64,000 nucleotides of DNA from Ceratorhiza oryzae-sativae (Eukaryota; Basidiomycota; Agaricomycetes; Cantharellales; Ceratobasidiaceae), in assembly GCA_030998015.1 (NCBI GenBank), contig JARWMV010000232.1, positions 2,356,001 through 2,420,000 of the forward strand, given 5' to 3'. Below are positions 35,105-47,752 of this stretch, one piece after another. The notes beneath the pieces are model-generated. The model was given only the letters and a program-made list of their open reading frames with translations, did not search any database and was not told the origin of the DNA. Both the position numbers and the translations under genes were made by a program. The first letter of the stretch is position 1; every line of letters begins with the position of its first letter.

Positions 35105-37946
35105 ATGGAAAGCGAACTTCGTTTTCGAGGGCCGCCATCTGCGAGCCGACCCCCTGGTCCTCCCCCTAGTACAGGTGGAACCTCCCCTGGGACGAGTGAC
35201 GTGCCACCCACCGGGCCACCCCCTGTTGAGGTTGAACCTCCGCCTTTACCTGGCCAGGCAGACCCGCCCCTTGACTTTCCCCAGCCGCCCATGGCCGGCA
35301 AAGAATTCGACCCCGCGGATCCGACCACCAGCATATACACTAATCTTGGTGTCTGGGACTACTACACCGAGCGGCAGAATAAACTGAATGGAGTCCCAAT
35401 GGTCAAGATTTACAGACGAATAACCGCAGGGCTGAGCGGTGCACCGTATGCGTGGCGGCTTCTCAAAGACGCGCTTGGGCTCGCCCCAGTGCTGATAACA
35501 TTATACTTGCTATGCATAGCGTTAAACGCGGTTATGCCTGCAGTAGCGCTCTACTATAGCTCACGGATGTTTCAAGTTGTAAGTAAGTCGCCTGAAAGAT
35601 GTAAAAACTCATTATTAAATATTTTCAATAGATACAAGATGCCGTAGAAACACGCGACGTCAACTCGAACTTGTTGATTCGAATTGCCGCAGCACGGGGC
35701 ATGTCAGCTTTTGTTCAACGGGCGTGTACCTATGGCATGCAAAGGCTGGCTCCTATCATTCGTCTACGTCTGCGTGCTCATTTTGCAGAATATATCGTCC
35801 ATGGTAAGGTGTCACTGATGGTTGTTGAGGATTTACAATATTAAATATTTTCCGTCTTCAATCAAAAAGCTCATGCTCGGCTAGACGTTCCCACTTTTGA
35901 CGATAGCGAGGTTCGCGGCTTGCTTCAAGCGATAGCTTCGGATCGTTCAGGTTCAGATAGCTGGGCAGCACTTTCTGATTGCTTTACTACTGTGTCTGTG
36001 CTATTGGAACTCTTTACCCAGGGAGCAGTTCTCTGGGGTATTATACAAGAAAGCAACGACAGTGTTCTCCTAGTTGGATCAAGCCTCATATGGCCATTTG
36101 CTACTTGGTGGACCCGACCCGCTCAAAGTTTAGACGGTGGTGAGTGCTCAGAGTGGTTAATCGCAGTCCAGGTACTGACACGTAATAACAGTTTGGCTTG
36201 CGAAAGTTAATAACGAAAACTATGTGCGCATGCAAGGGCTGAAACGTGTTGTGACGGACCGTGCTCATCGGAAGGAGCTCATCACAGGGAACCTTCAGGA
36301 ATACATATCAAGGGGTCAGTGCAATTCGCTAGCCTGTATATGTTTAACTCACAGACAACTCCAAGAATACCATGAGGCTAAAACCACCGTTGGCGACAAT
36401 GCGCAAGACTTTTGGGAAGCGCGCCGTTATCTACGTACCAAACAGGAAGGAAACCTAATTACACTGGCTCTGCCAATGCTGCAAGATTTACCCCAGGTAA
36501 GGGCTGGGCTGGGCCATCCTCCTTCTAGAAAATTTACCTACTTGACGCATAGATCATTTTCGCTCTCCGAGCAATACATACACCTGCCTCGATTCCTTTG
36601 TCGCTCGCCCAGTTAGAGCTCGTCCAGCGCAACGTCAAGTCCTTTACCCACCAGTTCGACAACCTGTCCCACATGATCGAAGGCGTCTCCTACAGTTTTC
36701 AGGCCATCCAAAACCTTTACTCTATCATCGACATCCCAAACCAGATCCCTGATGCACCTCCGGGCTCTGAACCCCTCAGGATCGCCGATGGTCAAAAGGT
36801 TAGAGGCCTTAGCATCGAGTTTCAGTATGTGTCCCAATTGATCAGGGATGTATGCGATTAACCGTTTCCGCCTGTTATGTAGGAATGTTTCTTTCAAATA
36901 CCCGGAACCTCGAAATACGTGATCAAAAACATGTCATTCAAGATTGAACCGGGTCAACTTTGTGTCATAGTCGGAGAGAACGGGCGGCCAAGAGCACTTC
37001 CCTCAAGCTGATTCTAAGATGTACGAAATCGATGAAGGTACTATTCTTATCGACGGGCGCGACATCCGAACTATCCCGCTCAAGAACCTCCGCCAATGCG
37101 CCGCCGTCCTCTTCCAAGATTTCTCAAACTTTCCGCTTTCTGTAAGTATGGTCATGACTTCCCTGGCAAAAACTCATCTCCTACACGCAGCTTCGCGAAA
37201 ATATTGCAATGGGATCCCCCGCACACGCACACGACAGCGACCGCGTACAAGAGGCGGCTCGGCTCGGAGGTGCGTTCGACTTTATCAAATCCCTTCCCGA
37301 GGGATTCGACACGTATTTGTCTCGACCTGTGCAAGAGTTCTCTGGCGGACTTGATGCTCAGAAACATATTTTGCTTGGTCGGCGGTTCGGTACCTCGGGC
37401 ACACGCGGACGCGAAAGAAGGGCACAGGACTTGGAGGTATCGGGTGGGCAACAGCAAAGGCTCGCACTGTATGTCATGCGGATTTTGTTCATTTCAGGCG
37501 CCTTCGTTGATCTGACACGGTTTCGTCCTAGGTCGCGCACGTTTATGCGCTCAAATGACGAGCAAGTGCGACTGTGGATGTTTGACGAGCCGTCCGCATC
37601 CCTCGACCCCCTTGCTGAGTTTAGTACGTGTCCTTTTCGCCAAACTGAGCTTTAATCCCCTCGCTAACGGCCCGGGCACAGACTTATTCGAGCGGCTTCG
37701 CGGGATGCGTGGTACAAACACCATGATATTTTCGACGCACCGATATGGTGGGCTTACCCGGTATGCTGACCTCATACTGTACGTCTACCCAGCTATAATG
37801 CCCCTCACCCACTAACTGAATGGAGCAGGTATTTGAAGGATGCGCGAGTTGCCGAGATGGGTACCCACGACCAATTGATGGCCAATGATAAAGATTATGC
37901 GGAGTTGTATAACGTACAAGCCCAGGCTTTCAGGGCGGACATCTAG
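35105..37946 (+). CDS. Half-size ABC transporter (ABC-B like), triple frame break at the Walker A region
   Basis: A Pro-rich N-terminus of about 85 residues precedes a short transmembrane part (ALGLAPVLITLYLLCIALNAV and later helices) and one nucleotide-binding domain. The NBD shows NVSFKYPEP, the Walker A remnant VGENG-KSTSLKL, the Q-loop VLFQDFSNFPLS, the signature VSGGQQQRLAL, Walker B LWMFDEPSASLDP and the switch His in MIFSTHRYGG. It ends at TAG 37944-37946. Within 36911-37021 three separate single-base losses are needed to keep the protein in frame: before YVIKNMSF, inside the P-loop, and before MYEIDEG. Read literally, the first gives an in-frame TGA. A GT-AG pair could splice around it, but only by deleting the strand before the P-loop. 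It is therefore either a damaged gene or an error-rich stretch. Few membrane helices are visible, and the substrate is unknown. Confidence 0.75.
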
Positions 37947-38178
37947 ATTTTGTATCCCAGAGTTGTATGTATCTACACCTTTATGACAACAGAAAGTACC
38001 TTTGCAGCTACGATCGATCTTTCGAGTACACATATAAAATGGATTGACGATAAACTATGTAGCTACAATTGAAAAACGGACGCTCGAAAAGACACCAAAA
38101 ACAAAAATACGACAAAGTAAGCTACGTAGTCCGGTCAAAAATATCAGTCGATTGACCATCGAAACAAAAGATGGCGTC

Positions 38179-40668
38179 CTAGTCGGACTCGCTGCCCGAG
38201 TCCGAATCGGACGCCGACCCAGCAGATGAGTGTGCGTCGTCATCCATGTTGGTCTCGGCGCCACCATCGGCGCCAGCACCCTTTCCGAACCGGTTGATCT
38301 GTGCTTCCAGCTTACGGATGCGTTCGCTCTCCACAGCTTCATCCATACTCTTGCGCTTGACCCCACCGGTTGCCGCAGCACCCTTGGATGCATTCCCACT
38401 CGTTCGCTTGGGGCCATTGGAGCTGACCGCCAGCTTCTTCTGCTGGTTGGGTTTGACTACAAAGTTCCACAATTTCATGAGAACGCCTGGGGACAGAGAC
38501 TCGATATCAAGCTCGATCTCCTCGTTCGACTAACATATCGCGTTAGGATGAAGTAATGTTTCTGAAATGATGGCCTCACGTTTTGCAAATCAGGCATGCC
38601 CTCATAAATGATTTGAATAACTCGTTCGAGTTTATCTCCATCGAGCGACTCGATCGTTGTTGAGAGCTCCTTCTTTTGCTCAAAGGACATAATGGGCATG
38701 GTGCGCTCAGTGTCCGAGCCAGCGCCACCCTTAATCTTCTTGGTCGGAGCGCTCTTTGCAGGCTTGGGGGCGGGGACCGGCTTCGTTTTGCTCGGGCCAG
38801 GAGCGGGAGGAGTATATGGAGGAGCATAGTTGGAGGTAGATGGTTTGCGCGCAGGTTTCTTTGGCGGAGCCACAGGTGACTTCTTCTCCTTGGGAGGAGG
38901 AGGAGGAGGAGCCTTGGGCTTCTGACTGTTCTTCTTCTTCGCCTTGAGCAGTGCAAGGCTGTCCTTCATCGTTTCAATTTGGGACTCCATCATCGCAATG
39001 GCCACTGTAAACCCAATGTTAGATGGGGATGAAAAACGGAAGAGTAAGGGCGCTGACAATCGGTATCCTCACCAGAGTGCTCATCATCGCTGCCGCTTGC
39101 CTCTTGCTCATCTTCAGGAGTAATCTGGCGGAGCGGTGGGAGATTCTTCCACTTCTCTTTAAAGAGACGATCCATCTCCAGCCCAGCAGTGTGGACAGCA
39201 GTTCCAGGCGGGTTGAAGGACATGCAATTCTTGATCATGAGCCGGAAGTCGTTATGGAAGGCTTGTGCATTCGGATATTCGCCATCCTCAAGCTTCTTTC
39301 TCATCGTTGCCAAGTCCATGGGCCTCTTAATGATCTTGTAGTAATTGGGAACATAGGCGGCGTCTAAAGAACGGGTTGGCAGGCACCCTAGAAAAGGACC
39401 CTGAAAATACGCACCCACTGGTTCATAGAATGGGCTGGCAACCTGATACAGTGACTTCTTGTTGAAGTCAACCAAGATCTTCTGGCAGTAGCGTAGCTGG
39501 TCACGAGTGCCGTCGTCGCGTTCGCCATCACGTCCTTTGCCTTTGCGTCCACGCTTACCGAGTAACGGGTCCGCATAGGGAAGGTCTTTTGGCGCCGGCG
39601 GGTGGATCTCTCGTTTGGGGCGAGCGACTGGTGATGGGAAATCGTCAGGGGTGTTGCGGCGAATGGTGGGGACGGACGTCGACTGTCGACGGGCGGGAGG
39701 AACCGAAGGTTTTTTGGGCTGGGGAGACTCGTAACGGGGGGCGGGCTGTGCCTGTATAAGCCTCGTGGATGGTGGATGCGAGGCTGACATACCTCTTCGT
39801 CTGCAGGCATCTGCTGGATCTGCCTGTCGAGTGTATCCTCGAGCTTGCGAGCCTGAGCGCTGATGAAATGTTCAGGCCCATTGAACAGGTAGCAATTTTG
39901 AAAAATTTGGCGGACGTCGTTGACGAAATCGTTGGTAGTGCGGTAGCGTGGCGCCATGGGGTCAACCGGTGGCTTGTTGGGGTTCGAGTTTTGCAGGCGA
40001 ATTTCGACAGTGCTCAGGTCCATCGGACGCTTGATGATGAGGGGGTAGTGTGGGATGTTGAGCGCAACAGGGTCAACGGGGCGCAGGAAGGGAGCAGCGT
40101 CCTTGAGCCGCTTAAGTATGCGCACGCTAGACAAACAAAATTTCTGTTGTGTGACGGACATCTGCGTCGGGCCGGTGTACGGCGGCGGCGGCGGGTCCTG
40201 TGTTGGAAATGGGGTAGCGACGGACGTAACCGCAGCTGCCGACGCGGGGGCAGGTGCGGGCGCGGGCTGCTCAGGGTCAGCGGCGGGGACAGAGGACACA
40301 GCCACGGCCGCACTCACAACGTTGGTGGGCAGGATGGCGCTGGGGGTGCCCTCGCCGCGGGCGCGTTTGGCCACGTGCTCGTTGTCGTCGGTGGGCAGCT
40401 CACGCTTGACAGCGGCGGGGGCGGGGGTGGGGGCGACGTCGGTGGTGTCGGGGTCGGGGTAGGCAAGCGGCATGGGCGAGCGCGGGGGGCTGGCCATGGC
40501 GGCGTCGGGGTCGGCCTTTGCGGTGGTGCCGAGCTCCGGGTGGTCGGCGGGGGTGGTGACGGGCGGAGACTCGTTGCGGGTGGCGGCATCGTCGTCGTAG
40601 TCGAGGGCGGGGTGAGGGGAGGTGGGGGCGGGGGCCGGGAGAGCCGGCAACACAGACGCGTCGGACAT
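38179..40668 (-). CDS. BDF1: BET-family double bromodomain protein (Bdf1-like)
   Basis: BET proteins bind acetylated histone tails (H4 in particular) and link them to transcription. The start chosen at 40668 (MSDASVLPALPAPAP) heads about 160 disordered Pro/Ala-rich residues. An in-frame ATG at 40779 would add 37 residues. Bromodomain 1 includes HYPLIIKRPMDLSTVEIRL and NDFVNDVRQIFQNCYLFNG. Bromodomain 2 includes AYVPNYYKIIKRPMDLATM and DFRLMIKNCMSFNPPGT. The conserved Asn is present in both (QNCYLF, KNCMSF). A Lys/Pro-rich linker leads to the NET/ET domain (MSFEQKKELSTTIESLDGDK...ELDIESLSPGVLMKLWNFV). The tail is acidic (SASDSDSGSESD). Four introns fit. The protein is of normal BET architecture for fungi. 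Confidence 0.93.
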
Positions 40669-40829
40669 GCTTACAGGGCGTATATGCAGCGCCAAAACAG
40701 ATAATTCAGAGGGCAGACTCGCGGCGAGGAATCGCACGAGAGCCAAAGGTTTTATGGACACCGTCCCTTCCATTTGCATCCGGCCTCTTTCCTAGTCACA
40801 TGGTCCGTGCGCAGGAGACCCCGGTCTCC

Positions 40830-43567
40830 CTACTGTTCCTCCTCCTTCTCCTCGTCGCTCACCGCAGCGAACACATTGCCCGAATCCTTCCATGCTGTCG
40901 CCGCCCGTCAGCACACCGTCGTACACCGTCTGCTCGGCGGGCGCTACGGCCCTGCTGGGCCGTCGCACCGCTCGCCGCACTCACCCTTGGTCCACTTAAG
41001 CTCTCCATCATCCTTGTTCGCGTACTTGAGCAACGCCTCGCGCGGCTGTCGGCGTCGTGGCAAGAGCAGAGGGCATCGTCAGCAGTCATCATTACTCAGG
41101 ATCATGGGAAAGAGCGCAAATCGAAAATCGGCCCACGTGTTTTTCCGGATGCGAATGTCGTCAAGGAAATCCGCTCCGAAGCCAAAATCCAGCCGATAAG
41201 CCCAAACAAGCCCCAAGCCGCCCTGTCCCGAAATCAATCGAAAAAAACAAAGCACTCACGTCTTCGTCGCGCGACGTGTCGCGGAACATGTGCTGTACGA
41301 TGTGCTGCGTCGCACTGGCGCCAACACGCCCACCGCGCCCAGGTCCATTGACAGGGGGCGCCGGCTTGCGCGCGTTCGACAACTCCTTTTCCCGCCGTCG
41401 TTGGTTGCTCCTGTGTCCTGTTAGCGATCTATCGAACAAATTTAATTCCATAACACGCACCTGTTCTCCTCGTCCCTGAACATAGGCAGCGCATGCGGCG
41501 TGAGGATGGGAGCATCCCGCAGAGCCGAGCTCACGTCCTCGATTGTCACCTTCTTTGGCGCACGCGTCACGCACAGCTTGGCACCATTGGTCGACGCATT
41601 GGGCGAGTACAACACTCGCACTGACCCGTCAGAGAGTGATGCCAAGACCTGGAGGATCATTCAATCATGCTCGGCCAGTGATCATGATCGGCTCACCTGG
41701 TTGATCTTGGAATGCCATACCACCTTGACCGCGCTCACCTTGTCGCCCAAAAGTACCGAGCGCACTGGCTTGAGTCCGCCCTCACCCTCGGCACCATCCC
41801 TGCGGATGAACAGCAGCCGCCCAGGTTCCCGGCCAGGGATCGCGGCTGCACCCGTTACAATATACTTTTCATCTGGGGAGAAAATGGCACTCGTCCCTGG
41901 ATACAATGTTGGTACGTCGACCGTAGTCGCAACTGGCTTCTTGAATGAGCGAGTGTCCCACACTGCAGATGCAGAAGCTCAGCATCGTCATAGGGCTCCA
42001 GTGGCACAAACATACGTTTAATCGTGTCATCGCCTCCTCGCGTCAATACTGTATGCCCATCCAATGCGAACGCAATTGATCCCGTCTCTGTTCCTTTGAC
42101 GTGCGCGCCTTCAATACTCAAACTCGGTCGGACGAAATTACTGGTGGTGTTCCATATATGCAACGCCCCATCCAAACAGGCTAGACAAGGCTTATCAAGT
42201 AGAACTCAGATCGAGAAGTAATCCTACTCACCACCCGCGATCATCTTGCCATCTCGCGAGTACGCGCATGACATCACTTTTGTCCGCGTTCCACGCTCCT
42301 TGCTCTTGACTACAATTACTGTCTTCTGCTTCCGCTTGTTCTCGACATCCCATATCCTACGATAACCGCCCGGCGTTCAAAATGAGCACAGATTAGCCAC
42401 CGATCGAGCTGCATCGAAACCCAAGAACCATTCGCCCCGGATCAGATACGGATGGAATAGGGGGCGAGTAAACGAGAAGGGTTGCAGAGTCGGGCCTTGA
42501 CCAGGAAACTTACCGGATGGTTGAATCGTGCGAAGATGTGATAAAAAGGTTGGCTTCCTTGGGGTGCCAGGCACATGCTGTGAGCTCGCCGACATGGCCA
42601 CTTGTGACATTGAGCAAGAGCAGTACTCAAAATCAGGACACTGGCGAATATGTCAGAACCGGTCGACTCACGCTGTGTTTTTCATATCACGAATATATGG
42701 GTCCCCTTTAATAAACGTAGCACTAATGCGATATCAGTCAACCTAAAAGGGCTACGCGTGCACTACCTACATTTCTTCCCCGTCTCGTTCGTAAAGCTTA
42801 GCCTGACTTGTTCCTGAGATGACCAAAAACTTGTCTCCAGCGTTTGAAAACTTGAGATCGTGCACCTGCGCGCGTCTATTAGCCACAAGCCGAACCGGAA
42901 AGACGTAAACATACATGATAGCTCTCTGCAGGTTCCCAACTTCGGAATGGCTTGAAGCGTGCATCCATCCCACCGAAATCCCACAGCTTGACATCGTAGT
43001 CATGTGAACCGGTGACAACGCGTGCACCAGATGGGTCAACAGCAAGCGCAGACACTACCTACTAAGCTCGTTAGATTTCAGGTTTCGGGTAAATTAAAGG
43101 ATAAACACTGTACTTTTGTGTGATCCTTGAGACTAATCTCATGGGTAATTGGAAAAGTGGACTCATCCTCGAGGTCGTCCTCGTCACCGTCTGCGTCGTC
43201 GCCGTCGTCGTCGTCGTTGCCCTGTTCTACACCGTTATCCTGAGGGCCAGGTGCAGCAGCAGGTTTCGGACCTATGTCCTCATCATCCGTCTCATGCTCA
43301 GACACTTGATCCTCGACACGGGCGCGTTTAGCCGGTGGGCCGGGGACCTGTTTCGTCTCTGGCTTTGCCTGGAAACAGTCTGGTGTTAACCTACGCCCAT
43401 TCATTCTTCTCACTATAGTTAGTGTAGCTATTTACCTTTTCGTCTCCAGGCTCGGCGCGCTTGGTGGTTTCGTATCGCGCTGCAATGTCGACCGTGCGCT
43501 TCTTCGTCTGTTTCCCAAACGCCATGGGCATCCCCATCATCGCGAACATCTCGTTGTCGTCAGCCAT
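40830..43567 (-). CDS. WDR70: WD repeat protein WDR70 homologue
   Basis: WDR70 proteins are nuclear WD40 factors tied in other organisms to histone H2B ubiquitination at DNA breaks. The start at 43567 (MADDNEMFAMMGMPMAFGKQ) carries the conserved FGxQ-type opening. An acidic region rich in DDDGDDADGDEDD and then the propeller follow: VSALAVDPSGARVVTGSHDY, WHPKEANLFITSSHDSTIRIWD, YSRDGKMIAGACLDGALHIW and FSPDEKYIVTGAAA. The tail contains GPGRGGRVGASATQHIVQHM, then PREALLKYANKDD, which two last introns join to AWKDSGNVFAAVSDEEKEEEQ with the stop at 40830. Those C-terminal blocks are what separates WDR70 from other WD proteins. The gene is divergent from the next gene with about 220 bp between starts. 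Confidence 0.9.
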
Positions 43568-43787
43568 GGTCGATGAGTCTGGTGGGAGAAAGTGTCGCAG
43601 CTAGATGGGCGCCACTGCAGTTCCGACAACCTGCGACGGAAACGGGATGCAGATTCGTCACGTTGATGCGGTGAGTTGCACGTGACCTGCCCAGTTGGTC
43701 TTGCTTTTGGCAATCATCCTGCTTGTGCTGTCTTTGTGCCAAATACTTTATTCAGAGTGCCAAAGCTTTCCAGCGGCTCGGGTCTAC

Positions 43788-44736
43788 ATGCTGCCAAAAC
43801 GTAAGCTGGGGGTGAACACAACGATAGTTTAGGAGATCAACTCGTTGGTGTTGCTGAAGCAGGAGGCAGCACGCTCAACACTGGCCTCGCAATATCGGCT
43901 CCTTCAGCCATTACCTCTCAAGATATTGAAGATGCTCTATCTCGATACGAAACTCACATACAAAAACTTGGCTTGAAGCCTGGCTCCAAACTACGTGAAC
44001 TAGACGATTGGAGGCTCAAGCAGCTTTCAACTCTTGTCAAGGCGCGGGACCCACCGTATCTAGAAAAGGAAGAGCTTCAAAGGCTAATGGAATGGAAACT
44101 GTAGGCTTTGAACCTCCCAAACCCGTTCCCGTTTACTTACTTCAATGAAATAACAGAACCCGCGGGAAATTTCGACCAACACTCTCCGACCTCATCGCCC
44201 AAAACACAACACAAAAGGTCAAAGAGTCGACACAAGCCGCGTTCACTGCACTCTCGCAGTTTGAGATCCAATCAGCGAATAACAAGGAGACCACTGATGA
44301 AACGTCAAAAAGCTTCCGGGCGCTCGTAAGGCAGCTTTGTGCTGGCCTAAAAGGTGTTGGACCAGCAACAGCATCCCTTGTGCTGTCTGTCTATGATAAT
44401 CGGGTTCCATTCATGAGCGATGAGTCGTACATCTGGGCTATGCACGCAGACGAGGAGGCTAGAACAGGCAAAACCAAGCTGAAGCGAGAAATCAAATACA
44501 CCGAGAAGGGCTACTTGGAGTATGCTATACGCATGTGGGAAATAGCATCGGTGGCCAATCGTTCCGCTGCCGAGCTGGAACAAGTTGGATGGGTTTTAGG
44601 GAGTGAATGGATGGCAGGAGGTGTTTTGAAGCGGCCTGAGGTAGGTATGGAAGAGGGTTTAATTGAATGCCCAAAAACGCCAGCGGAGAGCCCAGAAGCC
44701 CAGAAGTCAAAGAAACGAAAACGGAGACGCATATAG
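43788..44736 (+). CDS. Conserved fungal protein with a helix-hairpin-helix-like segment, function unknown
   Basis: I do not recognise a named family. The spliced protein starts MLPKRDQLVGVAEAGG and continues with an all-helical region (ALSRYETHIQKLGLKPG, LRELDDWRLKQLSTLVKARD). After an intron at about 44102-44157 comes TRGKFRPTLSDLIAQN. The block ALVRQLCAGLKGVGPATASL resembles the helix-hairpin-helix of DNA glycosylases (hydrophobic-x-GVGPxTA), followed by VPFMSDESYIWAM. The C-terminus is basic (KSKKRKRRRI), a likely nuclear signal. The first intron (43801-43832) would be only 32 nt, short even here, so the first exon is less certain than the rest. DNA binding is a guess from the HhH-like motif. 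Confidence 0.75.
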
Positions 44737-45618
44737 TCAAGTTTGTTACAATTTATTTATGACCGGTACAAATCGGTCAATATCTATTTGACTAACGGGT
44801 TTAAGGATGGAAAAAAATTAAGCCACAAAGAATGAAGACCAATCTGGGCCTCTCCAGAGGAAGTATTAACTGAAGATATGAGCCTGTGGTATGTCTAAGC
44901 AATCCATCGGTTCAAAGTCCATAACATCTCCAAATGCTTTCCCAGCAACACTACCCAGTCATAAATTCGGTCTAGGCGAAATGTTGAAACCATGCCAAAC
45001 TTACCCACAGAGTTGCTACCAGAGTCACGCGAAACTAGACTATATGAAACTAGGAAGTGAGAGCTACTAAGATCCTGCGGCGTTGTGTGAACGCAGGCAT
45101 TGCCCAGGCTGAGATCGTAGGTGTGTTGTCTGCTACGTCAACTCGCCTGTGATCACCTTGAGTTTGAGGAGCTGTGTTGGCAGCAAGTCATATGGTTATC
45201 CGTGCCATTTAAATGCTAATATTGTTCTCGTACCATAGGCTGGCGATAATGGAGCGGGAGGTAAATCGGCATTGATGAGGAAATCGGGGGCGGGAAGGGA
45301 CATGCGCACTAGTCGAGGATATAGTTGCAAAGGTCGATAATATCGAGAGAAACGCTATATTTTGAAAACCAATATTTCGTGGCATGGATATAAATGAAGC
45401 AAGTTCGCCTATTTCTGCGTTTTTGTGCTGTGGGACATTTTGCGGTGCGTCGCAAACCGAGTAGCGCTCCTTTGAAGTAGCGCAGTTTTGATCATCGCTA
45501 CATAAGCAAGCCGCCCCAGGTTTCTGCTCGGCCACCTCACTCGCACCTTTCTCCCACCGGCCGCGTCATCAGCCACATTCGGGACTCCGCACTGGACGAC
45601 TGACGCTAGGATTTACAG
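44737..45618. other. Intergenic; nothing supportable
   Basis: About 880 bp of moderate AT content between two unknown plus-strand genes. The longest frame (45209-45535, minus, 108 codons) contains several Cys and a hydrophobic stretch but no signal peptide at its start, no family resemblance and no splice partners. I leave it uncalled. An AT-rich run at about 44740-44830 may be the 3' end of the upstream gene. Confidence 0.45.
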
Positions 45619-46489
45619 ATGAAGCGACGCCATGAGTTCGCTCTAGGCTCTGACCTGCCAGCTTTGAGCCTTCATGATGCAAGAGCTTACGCCGCGGGCG
45701 ACGGTCTGGACGTTAAACCGACGCGTCATATTACCAAAAGAAGGCGTCTTGCAGGGCCTGATACGTGGGACGGTTCTGTGAGGAGAGGAGTGGCCTTGCA
45801 GGACATCAACAATCTCTCGTGGGTGACCTGGACATGGCTCAACCAAAGCCACTGAGCGTCTTTTCTATTACAGACATCGCTCAACGGTTCAAAACGGCAA
45901 TTTTTCCAAATATGAGCACAATGGGAATCAGGCTTCTCAGCCCAAATCACTTGACGATCGCGAACGGATGTCCGCACTATCTCGGGCGGATGTCCCTAGA
46001 CCGACAACCGAACCCGGGTCTTATCCTTGCATGTTTCAACTTCTGAACGCCACGATCAGCCTAAAGAGATTCATTCGCCTCTAAAGTCTTCAAGAGGATC
46101 GTTCTCAGACCCCATGCTTGATTCTCAATTCGACATTTCGGAATCGAGCAAATTCAGTTCTCCGCGCCCTCACTCTATTTCACAAGACAGGCCTGTTAGG
46201 ATCAGGCAACTCCAGGGCTTTCAACAAACTGCAGGTCCGAATCAAGAGCCAGAGCTGAATTCGGACTCAGACCCGGAAGATGAGGACGAAGAAACAGATA
46301 GTGAAGCAGCGGATGATCCAGCAGAAGAGACCCCAGAAGATAGTACAGAAAGGGGGATTGTAGAGAACAGATATGCGGATATCAACAAGTGAGCTGACTC
46401 GTTGGTCGACGTTGACAACTAGACTAACATAACTGTCTACAAGAATGCTTGGGAACTTGTTCTTGTCGCGACGCCAAGGTAGAACATGA
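45619..46489 (+). CDS. Uncharacterised acidic/basic nuclear-type protein, gene structure uncertain
   Basis: I do not recognise the family. The first exon gives MKRRHEFALGSDLPALSLHD and a basic patch (THITKRRRL-like, residues about 34-45) typical of nuclear signals. An intron at about 45818-45873 with a GTGGGT donor is likely. The downstream frame at 46027-46392 is Ser/Pro-rich, then strongly acidic (SDSDPEDEDEETDSEAADD). A last intron (about 46389-46441) would join it to MLGNLFLSRRQGRT ending at 46489. The join between the two main parts (about 45990-46070) is not resolved: no GT-AG pair I tried keeps the frame, so another indel is possible. It sits tail-to-tail with frataxin. Confidence 0.5.
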
Positions 46490-46652
46490 TGTCCGACAGC
46501 CCTTATTTAATTTATTTATTAGCTTTTACCAGACACCAGACACTCTCTATATGCCCATCACTACACAATGTACACCTTTCGTAATTTTATCACAGAGTTT
46601 TTGTTGACTACCTCAAGAGACATCTTACGTCAAGTGACAAAGTCAAATCTAG

Positions 46653-47363
46653 CTACTCTTCTTCTTCCAGGCGCACTTCAATTGATTCGCCAAATATTTC
46701 ACCAAGCTCTTCCTCCAGAAGTGACCGCAATGTAACTTGGTCGCGAGTGTAGAACCATTCGCTCTTCTCAGCGTCAAAGTCGTATCGTTTCGGCCCACTA
46801 TCACACATGGCGAGCGGTTAGAGTCGGCACGCAAATGGACATGATAATACATACCTCTTTGGAGAGGAAAGCCATATCTGCTTGTTAGGGGGTTGCTTGT
46901 TGATTACATATGTGCCTTTATCGCCCAGACTAAGAGTCAAAACGCCACTCTGGGTTAAAAAGGCGTCATCGGGCGAAAACGGAAGCCTAGCAGCAAGACG
47001 TCTCACATGGTACTCCACTTCATACGGAAGGTCAGAGTGCCTGTCGATAATGTCCTCCAAGGAGCTGAGGAGGGCCTCCATAGTCATGTCCGATATTTGG
47101 TGGTACTTTTGCATCGATATATCACTGACCCCTCCTGAATCACATGAAAACCTAGTGGTGGCTCAGCGAATTGATACCCACCTTGTATTATATGATGCTA
47201 TACCACGTCGAAAGCAGCTTTTCGCTTTTCCATCCCAACGAGAGTCGTTGGCTAAACTGGGTGAACGATTTACGAAATAGGCCGGGACCGCAGCCTGCGA
47301 CGATGGTAATATAAAAGTTCGGAACAAACGACCAGTCAAACTATTTCGAACGACTCGAAGCAT
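46653..47363 (-). CDS. YFH1: Frataxin (mitochondrial iron-sulfur assembly)
   Basis: Frataxin stimulates the Nfs1-Isd11-Acp1-Isu1 complex in mitochondrial Fe-S synthesis. The start at 47363 opens an Arg/Ser-rich presequence (MLRVVRNSLTGRLFRTFILP). After an intron comes the acidic helix 1 (MTMEALLSSLEDIIDRHSDL). The beta-sheet core EVEYHSGVLTLSLGDKGTYV follows, its first strand joined by an intron at about 46963-47020, and then INKQPPNKQIWLSSPKSGPK, the most conserved part of the family. The last exon has YDFDAEKSEWFYTRD and ends at TAG 46653-46655. All introns are GT-AG and all blocks are in frame. The gene is divergent from MPH1 (about 390 bp). Confidence 0.95.
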
Positions 47364-47752
47364 GATTTCCAGCTATTTGATTGTAGGCCTGGTCCAATGA
47401 GGTTGAGGTCGTCGATCATGAGACAGCCGAAAAGTCACGTGACCGTGCGGGTAAGCTTTGGTGATCGAGCCACTTGACTACGCCATATCCGCCAGACTGA
47501 TATATTTTGTCCAAGCTCTTTATTCCCATCATTGAGCGAATAACGACACAGGCAATAGGGTAGGTCCACTTATTGCCACCAAAGTGTGAAATTTATATGT
47601 ATTTTGCCAGCTCGCGAGCCTGGAGGCAACTGCGCCTCCTTGCGACTCACCCAAACCAACATTTGCGCACCAGGAGAAACGATCGAGGGGTAAGCGATGA
47701 CACACGAAAAAAAAAATGAATAGTATTTAAATGCGAATATTAGCCACCAACC

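Noticed and set aside
39769..40704. Plus-strand open frame of 311 codons, Gly/Val-rich
   Set aside because: It is the antisense of the Pro/Ala-rich N-terminus of BDF1; GC-rich coding sequence leaves long open shadows, and the bromodomain frame is clearly the real one.
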